Source: Macrotrachela quadricornifera
Lineage: Eukaryota; Rotifera; Eurotatoria; Philodinida; Philodinidae
Direction of reading: 5' to 3'
Assembly (NCBI GenBank): GCA_022393335.1
Contig: JAJEKB010021087.1
Span: 1,391,382 to 1,455,381, forward strand
Length of the DNA stretch: 64,000 bases
The notes below the pieces were generated by a model. That model saw only the letters and a list, made by a program, of their open reading frames with translations, was not told the DNA's origin and ran no database searches. Position numbers and translations under genes: made by a program. Numbering within the stretch: position 1 is the first letter of the stretch; the number at the start of each line of letters is the position of its first letter. Shown here in pieces: positions 24,800 through 37,492 of the stretch.

Positions 24800-25571
24800 A
24801 ATATAGACACTTTGTGAGCGATAGTTGAATATCGAAAACGATACCAGAAATAAAAAGAAAAAAGAAAAACACTTAATTTAGAAATTACATGACTAATGTC
24901 GATATTATTCCGACCTAAGATAAATAAATAGGTAAAGTAGACTATTTCATGTATAATGAATAATACTGTTAACACATTCAAGATGATATAATTCATTGAT
25001 GAGCCACACTATATTTTAGGCAGAAACTATAAAGAAACACATTTTCTTTTACTGTTTTCTTAATCAAAAGATTAAACAATACAGGATACACATGCAATCA
25101 ATAATGTAAAATAATGGACATTATTTTCCATTATATAATGCAATCGATTTAATGCATTTTAATACGTTTTTTCGTGAGTAATGCGTGAAAATATCTTATA
25201 ATTGACTGGTTTTCAATGAATTTATCTGATATTTTACCATTATGTGTGGACAATGCATTTTAATGCATAATAGTTTTCACAAGGGAACATTCTCAACTGT
25301 GAAATCGCTTTTCGACTGTTTCTGTTGCCATTCGATCAATCTTAGTGAGTAGTGAAAAAGTCTATTTTGGTTTTCTTTGCCGGTCTTCTATTGTCGGCTT
25401 ATAGTGGTTTAACTAAATTTTGAGCCTATGGGTATGATAATCCATGAGAACCTGAATATTGATATTTTAAGCTGAAATTTTGTCCATAGACAGCTGTCAT
25501 GTTCATTAAAAAATGTCCAAAGTTTGAGCCAAAACAAACGTACCCTTGTCGAAATAATCGTCATTAAATTA
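24800..25571. other. Intergenic DNA with a diverged CGAGGGAAC-type end
   Basis: At about 25277, AAGGGAACATTCTCAACTGTG followed by AAATCGCTTTTCGA and GTGAGTAGTGAAAAAGTCTA resembles the left arm of the element at 27861 onward. It appears to be a solo or truncated left end. No partner right end was found. Otherwise no gene. Confidence 0.45.
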
Positions 25572-26434
25572 ATGTCCGTTTCAGATTTAAAGGGGCTCAG
25601 TTAAAAATTGAATAACTCAAGAACGATATGTCGTAGCAATTTGTTCTTTTGAGCATAGAAAGAGCACGGTAGAGGACATTAAGTCTATATAAAATACAAC
25701 GAGACTCAATAACGATGAGAAGTAGAAGAACATGAACCTCTGAAAAAACAAGGTTGAACTCATGGTTCACAAAATCAGGTTTTTGTTCTTTTATACACAT
25801 TATCATGGTGGGCGGCCATCTACCAATAGTACGCAATATCTAAATATATATTATTTGATAGTCGAAAGCTTGAAGGCTAGCACAAAGAAGTTATGTAGTC
25901 TTTCATTAAAATGTTCTGATAACGTGAAATTACTCTTGAATAGTATATACAAACAGATGAGCAATCTGCTAGAGTGAATAGCTAGAATCCATTTGGATTA
26001 AAAAATAATTTAAAGTACGAAATAGACAGTATTCGATCATATCGGTAAAACTATTGTAGAATAGCTATAGACTAGACTTTTCTGAACAATCAATTTCACA
26101 TTATCAAAACATTTTAACGAAAGACTGCATAACTTCTTTGTGCTAGCTTTCAAACTTTCGACTATCAAATAATTGATATCTAGATATTGTGTACTATTGG
26201 TAGATGGCCGCCCACCATGATAATGCGTATGAAAGAAGAAAAAACTGATTTTGTGAACTATGAGTTCAATCTAGTTTTTTCAGAGGTTCATGTTCTTCTA
26301 CTTCTCATCGTTATTGAGTCTCGTTGTATTTTATATAGACTTAATGTCCTCTACCGTGCTCTTTCTATGCTCAAAAGAGCAAATTGCTACGACATATCGT
26401 TCTTGAGTTATTCAATTTTTAACTGACGAGGGAA

Positions 26435-27860
26435 TAGGGAACTGCAAATTGATCCCGGTCCCGGTCCCACGGAACTAGGACCACAAACGGGACCGGGACC
26501 AAGTTTTGTTTTCACCGGAACCGGGACGGGACTGAAATTTCCAGCTGGTCCCGGTCATTTTTTTTTAATTAAAAATTCAGTTATAATTCATTATTATTTT
26601 TATTTTATCTAGACTAAAAGTCTCCAAAATCGATTATTTTTATCAGCAATCTCGCTAAAATTTCTTTATTAGGCCCAAATACTGTGTTAAATAATCTGAC
26701 TCTCTCGATATTTTGTGCGAGTTTTTGCGTGTTGAAGATGAAACGTACATAAATCTGATTCGACAATATTTTCAGCTCGTCTTCACCATATTTTTTGTCA
26801 CTTTCGTGTTATTACCTAATAAGATTTTTTTTATTATTGTTATTTTATTGATTTTTGTTCAACAGAATCTTCGATAGTTCTTCAGAATATAGAAACTGAT
26901 ATAAAACTTAGATTTAGTCATGCAAAAATGCTTCGATCGTAAGTCCAATAATCGAAATTCTAGTTCAACAGGGTGTGCATTTAATATAGTCACTTGAAAT
27001 CTCTAAATAACACTCGTTTAAAATCAGCGATTCATGTTATTACAGAGGAAAGGGTCTCTGAAGTTTAGAAACGATACTATTGCCCATTTTAAAATAAAAA
27101 GCGCGTGGGTAGTTTTCAAATAACTTTTGATAAAAACAGGATAAAGAGCTGCGGTTTTCACCATTGGAAAAAGGGATGGAGACGCATCGAACCGTATATT
27201 ATAAGATAATTTGACATAGTTTTTTCGAAGACTTGCCGTGATGTTTTTGAAAACGAACATAATGCGTAAGATGACTACAGTGATTATTGAATCATTGTGT
27301 ATGGATTTGAACCACTAAGAAAAGATCCACAAACTATACGCAAGGCCGAGACTTTTAGGTCTATTCGTTCAGCAGTTATAACTATCCTACTCGAAATTTT
27401 TAGCTGATTTTCCTATTCATTTCTGTGAAAAAAACCACTTTTTTGCGTTTTTCTCATAAAATAGGAACTCAATTTTCGGCATTTTTTTGTAGAAGATTAA
27501 TTAAGAAAACTTTAAAAAGCCTTTCGGAAAACTCTGTATTATACGATTTGATGCGTCTTCATCTCCTCTCTCCAACAGTGAATACCGCAGCTCTCTATCT
27601 TGCTTCTAGCAAAATTTATTCAAAAAATATCCACGCGCCTTTTATTTTGAAATGAGCAATACATCTATAGAATGGTACGAAAGTTAATGTAAAATTTTCA
27701 ATAGAATTGGGCCCGAGACTGAAACTGGAACTAGAGAAAAATTTATAGCGGGACCGGGACCATAGAAAAATTTTAACCGGGACCGGGATCGGAACCAAAG
27801 AAACTTTAGCGGGACCAGACCGGGATCACGATCAGAAGAAAGTCATTTTGCAGTTCCCTA
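26435..27860. mobile_element. Non-autonomous hAT element, 8-bp target duplication
   Basis: Ends TAGGGAACTGCAAA and TTTGCAGTTCCCTA are perfect inverted repeats flanked by the 8-base direct repeat CGAGGGAA (26427-26434 and 27861-27868), the duplication length typical of hAT. Both subterminal zones hold clusters of GGGACCGGGACC on alternating strands (about 26445-26560 and 27705-27835), plausible transposase-binding sites. It is 1426 bp with no transposase. Confidence 0.85.
27078..27662. repeat. Inverted-repeat element inside the hAT copy
   Basis: GCCCATTTTAAAATAAAAAGC near 27082 pairs with GCCTTTTATTTTGAAATGAGC near 27638, and the match continues inward (GCAGCTCTnTAT and ACCGCAGCTC regions). 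The terminus resembles that of the element at 42270-44049 (CATTTCAAAATAAAAGGCG). The exact ends and target site are unclear. Confidence 0.5.
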
Positions 27861-28715
27861 CGAGGGAACCTTTTCAGGTGTTAAATCGCTTTTCGCTCGG
27901 GATCATTACCATTCGATAGGTTCTACTGAGTAGTGAAAAAGTCTAGAAGGCTTTCGGTGCATGGCTCTTCTGGGCTGAGATATCGAATTATCAAGTTATG
28001 ATCGAAATAGACTAAAATATCAAATTTTCAATGAATAGACAAAGTAATAGATTTTTATCAAAGACATTTTTATCTCATCAAATGGGTTCTATATATGACC
28101 CACAATTGCAGGCAATTAGTGAGCTCACTAATGATACTTATCTGAATAGTAGATCTTACTCATATAATTCTTACGGTATTAATTTGAAACATTTCTCTAT
28201 AACAATAGAAGCTTGCAACTTCATTTTCTTCAAAAAGAAGACATTGATCAACTTTACATTCTCATAAGAGATAAATGACCTCACTATGTTTATGTGACAG
28301 ACGTTTGAACTCATCAATAGCTATCTTGAATAGTTCTTGCAACTAGCTATCATATGGATTCTGTCAATTTTCCTTAACTTACAGAGGAAACGTGGGGAGT
28401 AAACACGACCAAGACTATGAAGTGAAGAAACAGAAAGAGAAAGAATATCCACGTAATTGATACAGCGAGTACTCTCTTGTTGGTACGATATGACTCATTT
28501 TAAACATTGTTACGTAGGAGTAAAGCTAGAATACCCGATGTATACATTCCTTGAGTCTGGAAGATATTCGTTACTCATACAGTTGCACTGTTATCTTCAA
28601 CATTCACTACGTGGCCGTTCTCTTATTCTCTCTCTCGCTTCTTAATAAATAACCGGTGCTGTTTCAGTCAGAACAGTAGACGGAACAGAGACACAACAAC
28701 GTTCTGTGTTTAGTG

Positions 28716-30683
28716 ATGAGCAGCGCCATGCGTATTTCGGAACTCTTTATGACTCGAGTAGCCGCCGAACTTACTTCGGCTCCGCCAGTGTCTGGTTATT
28801 CAAGTGAAAAGGAAATGGCTGATCTGTTATTTGATGCTCTAAAGTCGGTATTACTCAGTGATTCGTATTCCGTCGAATAAGAATCGACACTCGATTACGA
28901 TGATGTCCAAGACGAAGACGAAAAATTTGAGGACGAAGGTGACAATGCCGAAATCGATTCCGATTTTGATATCGATGTTGAAACAGCTGACAGCATTTCT
29001 CAAACTGAAAATTTATGATTGGAGTACATGACAAGAGCACTTGAGTATTACGACGAAAGAGACGAAAAAGGAAATCGGAAGCACCCATTCAGGTCAGTGA
29101 AGAATCGTTTCAAAAAAATTCATCATCAGTCAACTATGGCAAGATTCAGGAAATATATTAAACAATTAGACACAAAAAATCAAAAATTAGAGAAGAGAGA
29201 AGAATTTGTGTATATCAAGTTTATGCACGCATGAGACCAATTTTTACCTGTCTATGATCGTGACCTCAAGCATTGGGAAATCGCTTACGCTATGAATATG
29301 TCTTTTCATGAATTCAAAGCATCTGATACTTGGGTATTGAATCTCAAACGGAAGCACGGCATTTGTTCTCGCAAAATGACTAAAGTAAGAGTGTTTCTTG
29401 AAGAAAAGTAGAAAAAGATCCATTCTGACGGCTAGAGGAACTTTGTGGGAGAGAAGTTCATTCAAATATTGTCGTTTTGATTGAGAATAAAATAGCTCTG
29501 GGAAAGGTGCACAAGATGTGCAGGTGAGAATCCGATTATCTTTATCGAATTATTTACTGACAATGTCTTTACCTCTGATTAGATCGTGACGAAACGAGAC
29601 GCTACTGACGAACAAAGAATACGAAAATCCAGCGAGAAATTCGTTGATGATGTGCGAAAATTGATACCAAGATATAATGAAGATCAAAGTATCAATATGG
29701 ATCAACCAGATCTTGAAATAGAACTGGTATCGTCTCAAACATTGAGTGTCCTTGGAGAGAAAACCACTATGGTCAAAGGACGTTCGAAAAAAGAATAAAC
29801 ACATTCATACACTGTACAACCCACTATTTCTCTATCAGGAAAATTAAGTGGCCCAATATTTATTTGTCTGAAAGAGAACAAAGGTCAAATGTAAGTGAAT
29901 TCAATTGTTTAAGTCTGGCTTTGACCGACTTCTATGCAAACGCTTTTTGCGCTTATCCAAATCATACAATCAACAACGCATATGAATCTGATATTTAAAT
30001 AATTTTAGGAGTGATCGAATCAAAGAAAATCTCTTTATTGCTAGCAACGTTGTTGTAACATGCAGGCAAGTGGAAAATTGACCTCAGCATTGGTTTCATA
30101 TTGGGTCGACAAGATACTTCGTCCATCTCTTTCAGAGAAAACTCTGTTGATCTCTGATTGTTGGAAGGGACAAGGTGATAATAAAGGTTTGTACGATGGT
30201 ATAAAAGGTCTTTGTCGTGTTGAAATTCCAGCAAAAACAACATCTTATCGGCTACCCTTACATGTTTATTTCAATCGTCAACTCAAAGTTCTTGCCCGTC
30301 GAAAATATGACTGGGTCATCCTTGAAGAAATTAATATTCACATAGGAGGAAGAAACAATTTAATAAAACTTCAATCACTAATTCACAATCAACTCTCTTC
30401 TGATGTCTGTTCAGCTATGATCAAGTATGCCTGGTTTAAAGCCGGCTACACAAACACTGATCCTAGTCCCTTCAAATCGGTCTATGATGTTCGTTTCAAC
30501 TTCGAAGACATTTACTGTGATGTTACATTGTGTGACGGTTTCGCATTCATTCAATGCAGTCACTGTGGAGTTATTCTCTATTTTCATCATTTCTTCGTAT
30601 TATATCACTTTCACCGAACATCTTACAAAAAAGATTTGTTCTGCTATGATTTTATCATCCTTTGCTGGTGTACTCTCTTTTGA
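28716..30683 (+). pseudogene. DDE transposase with CENP-B-like HTH, decayed
   Basis: One frame from the ATG at 28716 shows an acidic N-terminal region, then the helix-turn-helix part (DRDLKHWEIAYAMNMSFHEF, SDTWVLNLKRKHGICSRK). After a probable intron (29385-29582) comes FVDDVRKLIPRY with NMDQ (likely first catalytic Asp). A further exon reads LLISDCWKGQGD (second Asp), IPAKTTSYRLPLHVYFNRQ, KLQSLIHNQLSS, YAWFKAGY, and a C-terminal Cys/His cluster (QCSHC..FHHF). In-frame stops lie at 28878, 29016, 29232 and 29796, plus a frameshift near 30058, so it cannot make protein. The architecture recalls pogo/CENP-B-like transposases of invertebrates. Superfamily assignment is uncertain. Confidence 0.75.
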
Positions 30684-31218
30684 TCAGAGAATTTTGCTGA
30701 AAAGCTAGATGCAAGAACTATTCAAGATAGCTATTGATGAGTTCAAACGTCTGTCACATAAACATAGTGAGGTCATTTATCTCTTATGAGAATGTAAAGT
30801 TGATCAATGTCTTCTTTTTGAAGAAAATGAAGTTGCAAGCTTCTATTGTTATAGAGAAATGTTTCAAATTAATACCGTAAGAATTATATGAGTAAGATCT
30901 ACTATTCAGATAAGTATCATTAGTGAGCTCACTAATTGCCTGCAATTGTGGGTCATATATAGAACCCATTTGATGAGATAAAAATGTCTTTGATAAAAAT
31001 CTATTACTTTGTCTATTCATTGAAAATTTGATATTTTAGTCTATTTCGATCATAACTTGATAATTCGATATCTCAGCCCAGAAGAGCCATGCACCGAAAG
31101 CCTTCTAGACTTTTTCACTACTCAGTAGAACCTATCGAATGGTAATGATCCCGAGCAAAAAGCGATGTAACACCTGAAGAGGTTCCGTTGTGAGTGGCTT
31201 TAAGTCTGGAACGAACAT

Positions 31219-34200
31219 TAGTTGAAAAGAAGATTTTATATGACATGAAAAACCAATTTAAAATGATGAGGATATTGAAAGGATAATAATTAGGTTGTTT
31301 TTTGAGCTTTTTTAAAATAGTATGTTTTTATGAAAGTTAAAATATATGTTAACCGAGGGGAAATCCAAAAAGAAATTTTGATTGATCTAGTATCTGAGAA
31401 TATTGTGCCGTGTGATATTTAAAATCACTTTTGGTTGTTGAAGCTTCATTGGTTAAAGGTGAAGTTATTTTTTTACCCTCTTGAAAATGGGAATCTATTT
31501 AACTTTGTGAAATCGACATTAGTGGATCGAAAGGCATGCATAAAGAAAAAACTATTATATGAGTTGCGTGCACATAGGTGTGGTTGGTTTGGGCAAAATA
31601 GATTTTTAACAATGGATATTTTTTTGGGAAAAAGAGGAGTTTTGTTTAAATGCATGAAAGTATGATGTGACAGGTGCTATTAATTTCATTTAAAACGGTG
31701 AATATGAAGTACAGAAAGTTTTTTTTTCGCGGAATTTTTTTGGAACAGTTCAGTTAGTTCCTAATTTGTAATTGGTTTTTTAAAATATGGTATAGGAATG
31801 GATTATGAGTAGTTTTCAGATGATGGACGTGTTTATTTACATGGGTGATAGTATGGTAAATGGATGAAAAATTAAGGGGGAACTTTCCTGCAAAGTTGAT
31901 GTTTGAAATGCTTGCGATGCGTTTTCCTCCGATATGAGGAAACGTGCTGTGAAACTTTATGTGAGTGGTGTGCAAATGAAAAGTTTTGAGATATTTAGAT
32001 CTCATCACTTAACTTTTAATCATATTTAATGTCTATTTATTAGAGTTTTGAATGAGTAGGCCAGGAAATTCACGTGGTTGAAATTGGATGTGAAGTACGA
32101 TTTTATGAATATTCGTCATTGGTTGGAAGTAATCATTTTGTAATAGGTGGGGTAACAAAGGATTGGAAAATATTTTAAAATAGTATTATAAAGCCACTTG
32201 CGATAGGAAAGTTTTAGGAATTTGTTGATTTAAACTGTTTGCGGATCTAAGATTTGAAATAGGCTTAAAATTAGAAAAAAGTCATTCAGATTATGATTGA
32301 CTGTCTAGATCCGAGTGAAATTTGTAGTTTTGTCGTACAGTCATCGGAAACCATCGAAAATCTTTGTAGCTTGGAAGAAATTTTAGTGGAATTTAAGGAA
32401 TCTGGTTTCAGTTTCTTACCGTTTATTGATGGAACCGGTGGGAAGTTATAGGAAGATGCAGGAATATCGTTTGCATTTCGAATGCAGAATTTCGCTTATG
32501 GTTTTCGTTGATATCCTTTGTATTCCTTCAAGAAAATGCTATGTAGAAATTTTATGTAGCCCGTTTTCGGTAGTTTTCCATGGTGATTCCGGCGAACGGA
32601 TTTCTCAGGATTATTTGGAATATTGTATGTGATTTCCTTCAAGGAATACTGCTTTCTCTTCCATAGGTTTTCCGATGGGTTCCAGAGGAAAGTAGACAGG
32701 AACCGATGGGAATGCGCTGGAAAATACCCTGGTTCCTTCTGAATCCGGAGGATGAAAAGTTCGACCTGGGATAGTATTCCAACTAAAAAAAAATAGAAAT
32801 TATCCAATAGAAATGTATTTCATCTGAGGAAAAGACGTTTAATTCACAATAATTCACCATATAACATATCTAACACGTAATTTCTAACGTGCTTTGATAT
32901 GAAGAATACATTTAACTAATCAATCAAGTCATGTTTAGTGACTAGAGTATAAGTATTTCTGAGAAGACATGTCATACAAAAGCGAATTGATAACAATGAT
33001 CAAGAAGATTTTCTGCTAATATAGCTATAGACAATCCATGTATCATTCTATTTTCTTACTATCATTTAAAACAGATTGTTGAATATCGAAAGTGTGACTA
33101 AAAGTAATATTTTCTCGTAATGAGCGATATTTGATTATCACTAAAACATATTGATAGCGATAAACGAGAAAAACAGAAGATTGACTCGCAATAAAAATGA
33201 GCCAGTGTCATCTGTATAATATAACCTCTAACCAGATTGCTTCGAAAAAACATTTTTTCATCATTTCTGTAAAAGTTCGATCAAAAACAAGAAGCGAATT
33301 TAGCGCGAAAGCAATGAAAATTATGGAAGATTACTATTAGTTTCCTCATTTATTTGCTTAATTTCTCTATGTCTCTTGTCTCCCGTCAGTCATTTTAAAT
33401 CTAATATAATAAATAATCTTATTTTTTCTTACATGTAGCTTTCAAACGTATACTATCTGTTCTTATTTTACCAATGCCGAATAAACAAACTATTATAAAA
33501 CAATAATATCAGAAGCACATGTGTTTAACAAGGCGAAATATTTCATTCACTCCAGTCATTTGTCTTAAAATAGAAAGACGAAGATATATTGATGTTGAAG
33601 AATGAAATAATACTTGTGTCATTGTGAAAACAAAAAGGGGACAAACCAGGATTGAAATCATAGCTTTTAAATAATCATTGAAAAACAAATTTGAGTTTTC
33701 GCCATTATTTAGTCGGCATAATCAAGAATGATATTAACATTAAAAACAATAAAAAGATCAGAATTTCATCATGATATAAAATAACTTCATGCATTAGTAT
33801 CAATACATGAAACTATTTTTATATAATTTAGTTTGTGTTCTAGTTTTTGATGTGTTTCTTTCAATTGACAAATAATGACATCTGTTGATAAAATAAAAAG
33901 GAGAAGATAAGATGAATAAAAAATAAATTTTATGAATAATAAATAAAATATGATTATGCATAATGATGAGAATTTAAAATAATGAAATAATCATTCAATT
34001 GTTGGTTAGCAACTTCAATGAGAAAAAATCAACAATCAACTAACAACCTAACACGAAGCCAGAAGAAATAAAAAAAATTTTTGTTTTCTTTTCATTTCAT
34101 TTTATTTTTATGCCAAATAAATCGACTTTAAAAATGATTTAGTCCATTTTCGGCAGTAATGAATTTCGCTGATTTCGATACTGCTGAATGAATTTATGAC

Positions 34201-35130
34201 CAAAAACCAATCAGGAACGAATACAATCGATCCTGTTCACAACAGCTTTACTAAGTAGTTCATTTGGAAGTTGATTCGGTACTAAATTAGTTGTTAACCG
34301 TCTCAGATGCTTCCAAATACTTAAAAAGCAAGCCACTTCCTAGAAAACCAAACGACAGACGTATCTACCAGGTAATTTTTTGTGGATAAGGTAGGATACA
34401 AAAAAGTATTTCAAATAGATGCTAACATATATGTTTACTCAAGCTTCATTATCATAGCAGAGATATTGGCGGATTGACCCGTTTTGACCTAGCTGTGCGC
34501 AGGTTAGAGCTCTGACAGGTTATGAGCTGAGAGTCGAAGGTTTACAAAAGTTGTAGGTTCACATGTCGGGTTTATTACTTTATGCATGATCCGTAGTTTA
34601 AGCCGTTTACTAAAGTTTCGCCCATCACACACTAAAATAAAATGTGTCGCATGTGTCGCATTTTGCAACACAGTGTGCGACACATTTTGAAAGCATGGTT
34701 CAAATCTACCATATGGCAAATTTTGAATTTTTTTCTCAAAAGCATGTGATTCATATTTTTCGGTTTAACTATTGCCACGTTGAAGATTCAAGAAGGCCAG
34801 ATTGTAGCATCTATCCATCCTTGAAGTGATCCGATCTCCATCAGACCACTTAATGGTAATTCTCTCTCGATCATTGGTCGAGAATGGCGCATTCTCAGCA
34901 AATAGATAATCGAGAAATAACTGTAAAAAAATAACTAAGACGAAAATATACAAGTTTTGTACGTTCAATCATGTTGTTCATATATAGCCGTATGTTTGAA
35001 ACAATAAGGTGGGTGAACAATCAGCAGATCAAACGAAAGAAATACATATACGACACATTTTCTCCATTGAGACTGTGACACTAATCTACGACACATTCGA
35101 GCGACACATTCGTTTTTAGTGTGCATCTCC
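31219..35130. other. Long non-coding stretch with a C-poor, G-skewed part
   Basis: No gene recognised. About 31230-32330 has very few C on this strand (roughly 8% by hand count over 31261-31920) while G is two to three times more frequent. About 32820-34470 is ordinary AT-rich DNA. At 34650-34690 and 35040-35110 there are short repeated TGTGTCGCA/GCGACACATT words. Confidence 0.4.
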
Positions 35131-36230
35131 AGTCAGGTGCAAAAGTCTTTGTCCTGTATATAGTTTAACTTTTTGAGAACCTTCTGATATGTGAGGAGAG
35201 GTATATATATAGCTGTCTATACCATGATCGGTCATAAATATTCTTCGTTTGAGAAAAAATGCCACAGCAACGAAATCTAAGTTCAGTGAAAACGAAGCGT
35301 TCGACTATACTATATTTTTGGAATAATAAGCATCGGTCTTCGGCAGCAATCACTCGTTAGACAACGATCCCAATTCGAACTGTTAAATGTAGTGTTGCCA
35401 AGAATAAAGAACAAGGTACAGTTAAAAACAGACCACATCATGGTTAACTTCATAAGATTACTGACGATGCCAGTAGAGCACTCGATTCATAGATTGGGCG
35501 AAACAATGAGATAACATCGAAAGAACTTCCAAAAAAATCTGCTTATTGATCGAGGTCTGAACGTATCACGATGAACAGTTCAAAGTTAACTGCAACAAGT
35601 AGGTTACAAGAGTGCTTTGCCCTATAGAACACCAATGCTAACATAGGAACATAAGAATGCACTTGTTCAATGGACAATCAAACACAAAGACGACGATTGG
35701 AGTCGAAAAATATTCATCGACGATACCTGCTTCCATTTTTTTCAAAACAGTATTCGTCGGTGGTCAACAAATTCCACAGTTAAAGTCCAACAAATTCTAA
35801 AGAATAAACAGAAGATTATGGTTCAATATTTCGAAACCATATCATCCATAATACGAAAAACCAGTTCGGTCGACAATGGCGACTGCAACAAGATAATGAT
35901 CCCAAGCATAAAAGTCGAATAGCCCAACAATTCTAATCCGAAGTATTCAAAGTGATTGTCGGACCTTCAAATAGTTGGGATGTCAAGTCGGTAGAAAACA
36001 TTTGTTCAATCATCGAACGGCATGTTGAGAGACAAAAACCAATGAATCTTGAAGAATAGGACAAAACTGACATGGTCGTCCAAATTCACTTGATAAATTC
36101 GATGGAATCACGGTATTTAGCTTTGATAGAATCGAAGGGAGAGAGAATCAGTTATTAAATCTAACATTTTTGTGAAACACGATATGAAAGAGAGTGTTGA
36201 AGTGTTTAGGGGTAGAAACTTGCACACCCT
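35131..36230 (+). mobile_element. Degenerate Tc1-like transposon
   Basis: Left end GGTGCAAAAGTCTTTGTCC near 35136 and right end (reverse complement) GGGTGTGCAAGTTTCTACCC near 36230 are diverged inverted repeats of Tc1 type. The span is about 1.1 kb and it encloses a plus-strand transposase remnant. Confidence 0.65.
35390..36160 (+). pseudogene. Tc1-like transposase remnant
   Basis: Readable in pieces with stops and frame changes: GTVKNRPHHG..LHKITDD (paired HTH region), NNEITSKELPKKS, then ALVQWTIKHKDDDWSRKIFI DD (first Asp region), IRRWS, RLQQDNDPKHKSR (second Asp), and WDVKSVENICSIIERHVE, which aligns with the usual catalytic Glu region. Many stops; no intact frame longer than about 50 residues. 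A dead copy. Confidence 0.75.
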
Positions 36231-36871
36231 TCGCGCCCCACCCCTTTCACAGACGTGACCGACATCACAGATCACGACCGATAGTAAAAAGTACTGTCAT
36301 AGACCGTTATCATCATCTTGATTAATTATGTGATTGATTAATCCGTGTCTAATTAAACAATATGAATGGCAGAGCGTGATCGAAGCCTTAACTAATTAGT
36401 TAATTAACTAGTATTTAATTAATCAAATATCCATTACAGTCCATGACTGACATTTTAATTAATCAGTTAATTACCGCCTAATTAATTAATCACTCATTAG
36501 AGACAGAGTGCCAGACCCATCCCTGAGAATGAGAAACGTGATCTGGAGTCCATCATTCTACTCTGACGGATGGCTTCAGGGTACTATAGGAACTCATATA
36601 TAACTCAAATCTGGTTAAAATATTAATGGATTGTCTGCCTGCTGAAGTTCTATGCTCTAAAATAAGGAACAATGCAAAAGCACATTCAGCTATTATACAT
36701 AAAAAGACGAGTTTTTAGGGAACTAGCAACAATGGATATATCGTGTTTCACATTTTAATCCTCCAACGGATTATACCAACAGCTTTTTGTACCTTGAACT
36801 GTACATTATTTATGCATATATTTTGTTTCTATATTTATCATTTCTTTTCTAATAAATTCCTGGAATACTGA
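36231..36871. other. Intergenic DNA with TTAATTAA-rich patch
   Basis: No gene. From about 36310 to 36500 there are repeated TTAATTAA/TTAATTAGT words, probably a local simple repeat. Confidence 0.4.
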
Positions 36872-37492
36872 CGAGGGAACCTCCTTAAGTGATACCCTTT
36901 GTTTGGGGTCATATGTTGCCTATAGGTAGGACTCATATCGTAGATAAGAACCCTGAAAGGGTTTGTCCGCAGAGGCTGTTATTCTTGGGATGCTACGTTT
37001 TTAAAGTATTGGAATAACTCAATGCCGTGGCCCTCCTTAGGGACATAAAAAAAACTCATTTTCGAATTTCTACTTGAAACTTTGTATAGAGATGGGCTCA
37101 ATGAGAGTAGTTTATTGTGAAAGTTTCAAATGTATTCTTTGTTTCCATCCTAAGATACGCCTTTGGTAAGTTAATGTCACTTGCAAAGGCAAGTTTTGAT
37201 GTTCTTATTTGCCATTCGAAGCATTCAGGAAAATTGAAACTTTCACAATGAACCACTCTCATTGAGACCTCTCTCTATACAAAGTTTCAAGTAGAGATTC
37301 GAAAATGAGTTTTTGTGATATTCCTGAGGGGAGCCACGGCAGTGAGTTATTCCAATACCTTAGAAACGCAGTATCCCAAGACCACCAGTCTATTGAGGCG
37401 AATCCTTTTAGGGCTCTTATCTACACTATGAGTCCTACCTACGGGTAACATATCAGCCCAAACGGACGATGTCAACTGGGAAGGTTCCTTCG
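36872..37492. mobile_element. CGAGGGAAC-family foldback element (621 bp, TGA target)
   Basis: Left end CGAGGGAACC and right end GGTTCCTTCG, flanked by TGA (36869-36871 and 37493-37495) in a CTGAG context. The arms are about 290 bp each, for example GTTTCAAGTAGAGATTCGAA opposite its diverged complement. No coding capacity. A deletion derivative of the family of 26427-31190. Confidence 0.8.

Larger units (their letters stand above)
26427..31190 (+). mobile_element. CGAGGGAAC-family transposon with decayed transposase (TGA target)
   Basis: The left end CGAGGGAA (26427) is split by a hAT insertion and restarts at 27861 as CGAGGGAACC. The right end GGTTCCGTTG stops at 31190. TGA flanks both ends (26424-26426 and 31191-31193), inside a CTGAG target. 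Inverted arms of about 485 bp (27861-28345 and 30706-31190) are almost identical; a 78-residue frame is letter-for-letter the same in both. Without the hAT insertion the element is 3330 bp. The core carries a transposase pseudogene on the plus strand. Confidence 0.8.
25572..31218. mobile_element. Foldback element P, TA target, split by a nested insertion
   Basis: Left end ATGTCCGTTTCAGATTTAAAG and right end (reverse complement) ATGTTCGTTCCAGACTTAAAG lie 5.6 kb apart, each flanked by TA (25570-25571 and 31219-31220). The arms run 25597-25960 and 26090-26423. The right arm is interrupted at CTGAG by the element at 26427-31190, and the inverted match resumes at 31194 immediately after it. Without the insertion P is about 0.88 kb. 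It has no coding capacity. The 79-residue frames in the two arms are mirror copies. Confidence 0.75.

Noticed and set aside
28031..31020. Two identical 78-residue frames as duplicated genes
   Set aside because: They lie in the inverted arms of the CGAGGGAAC element and have no family resemblance or codon bias.
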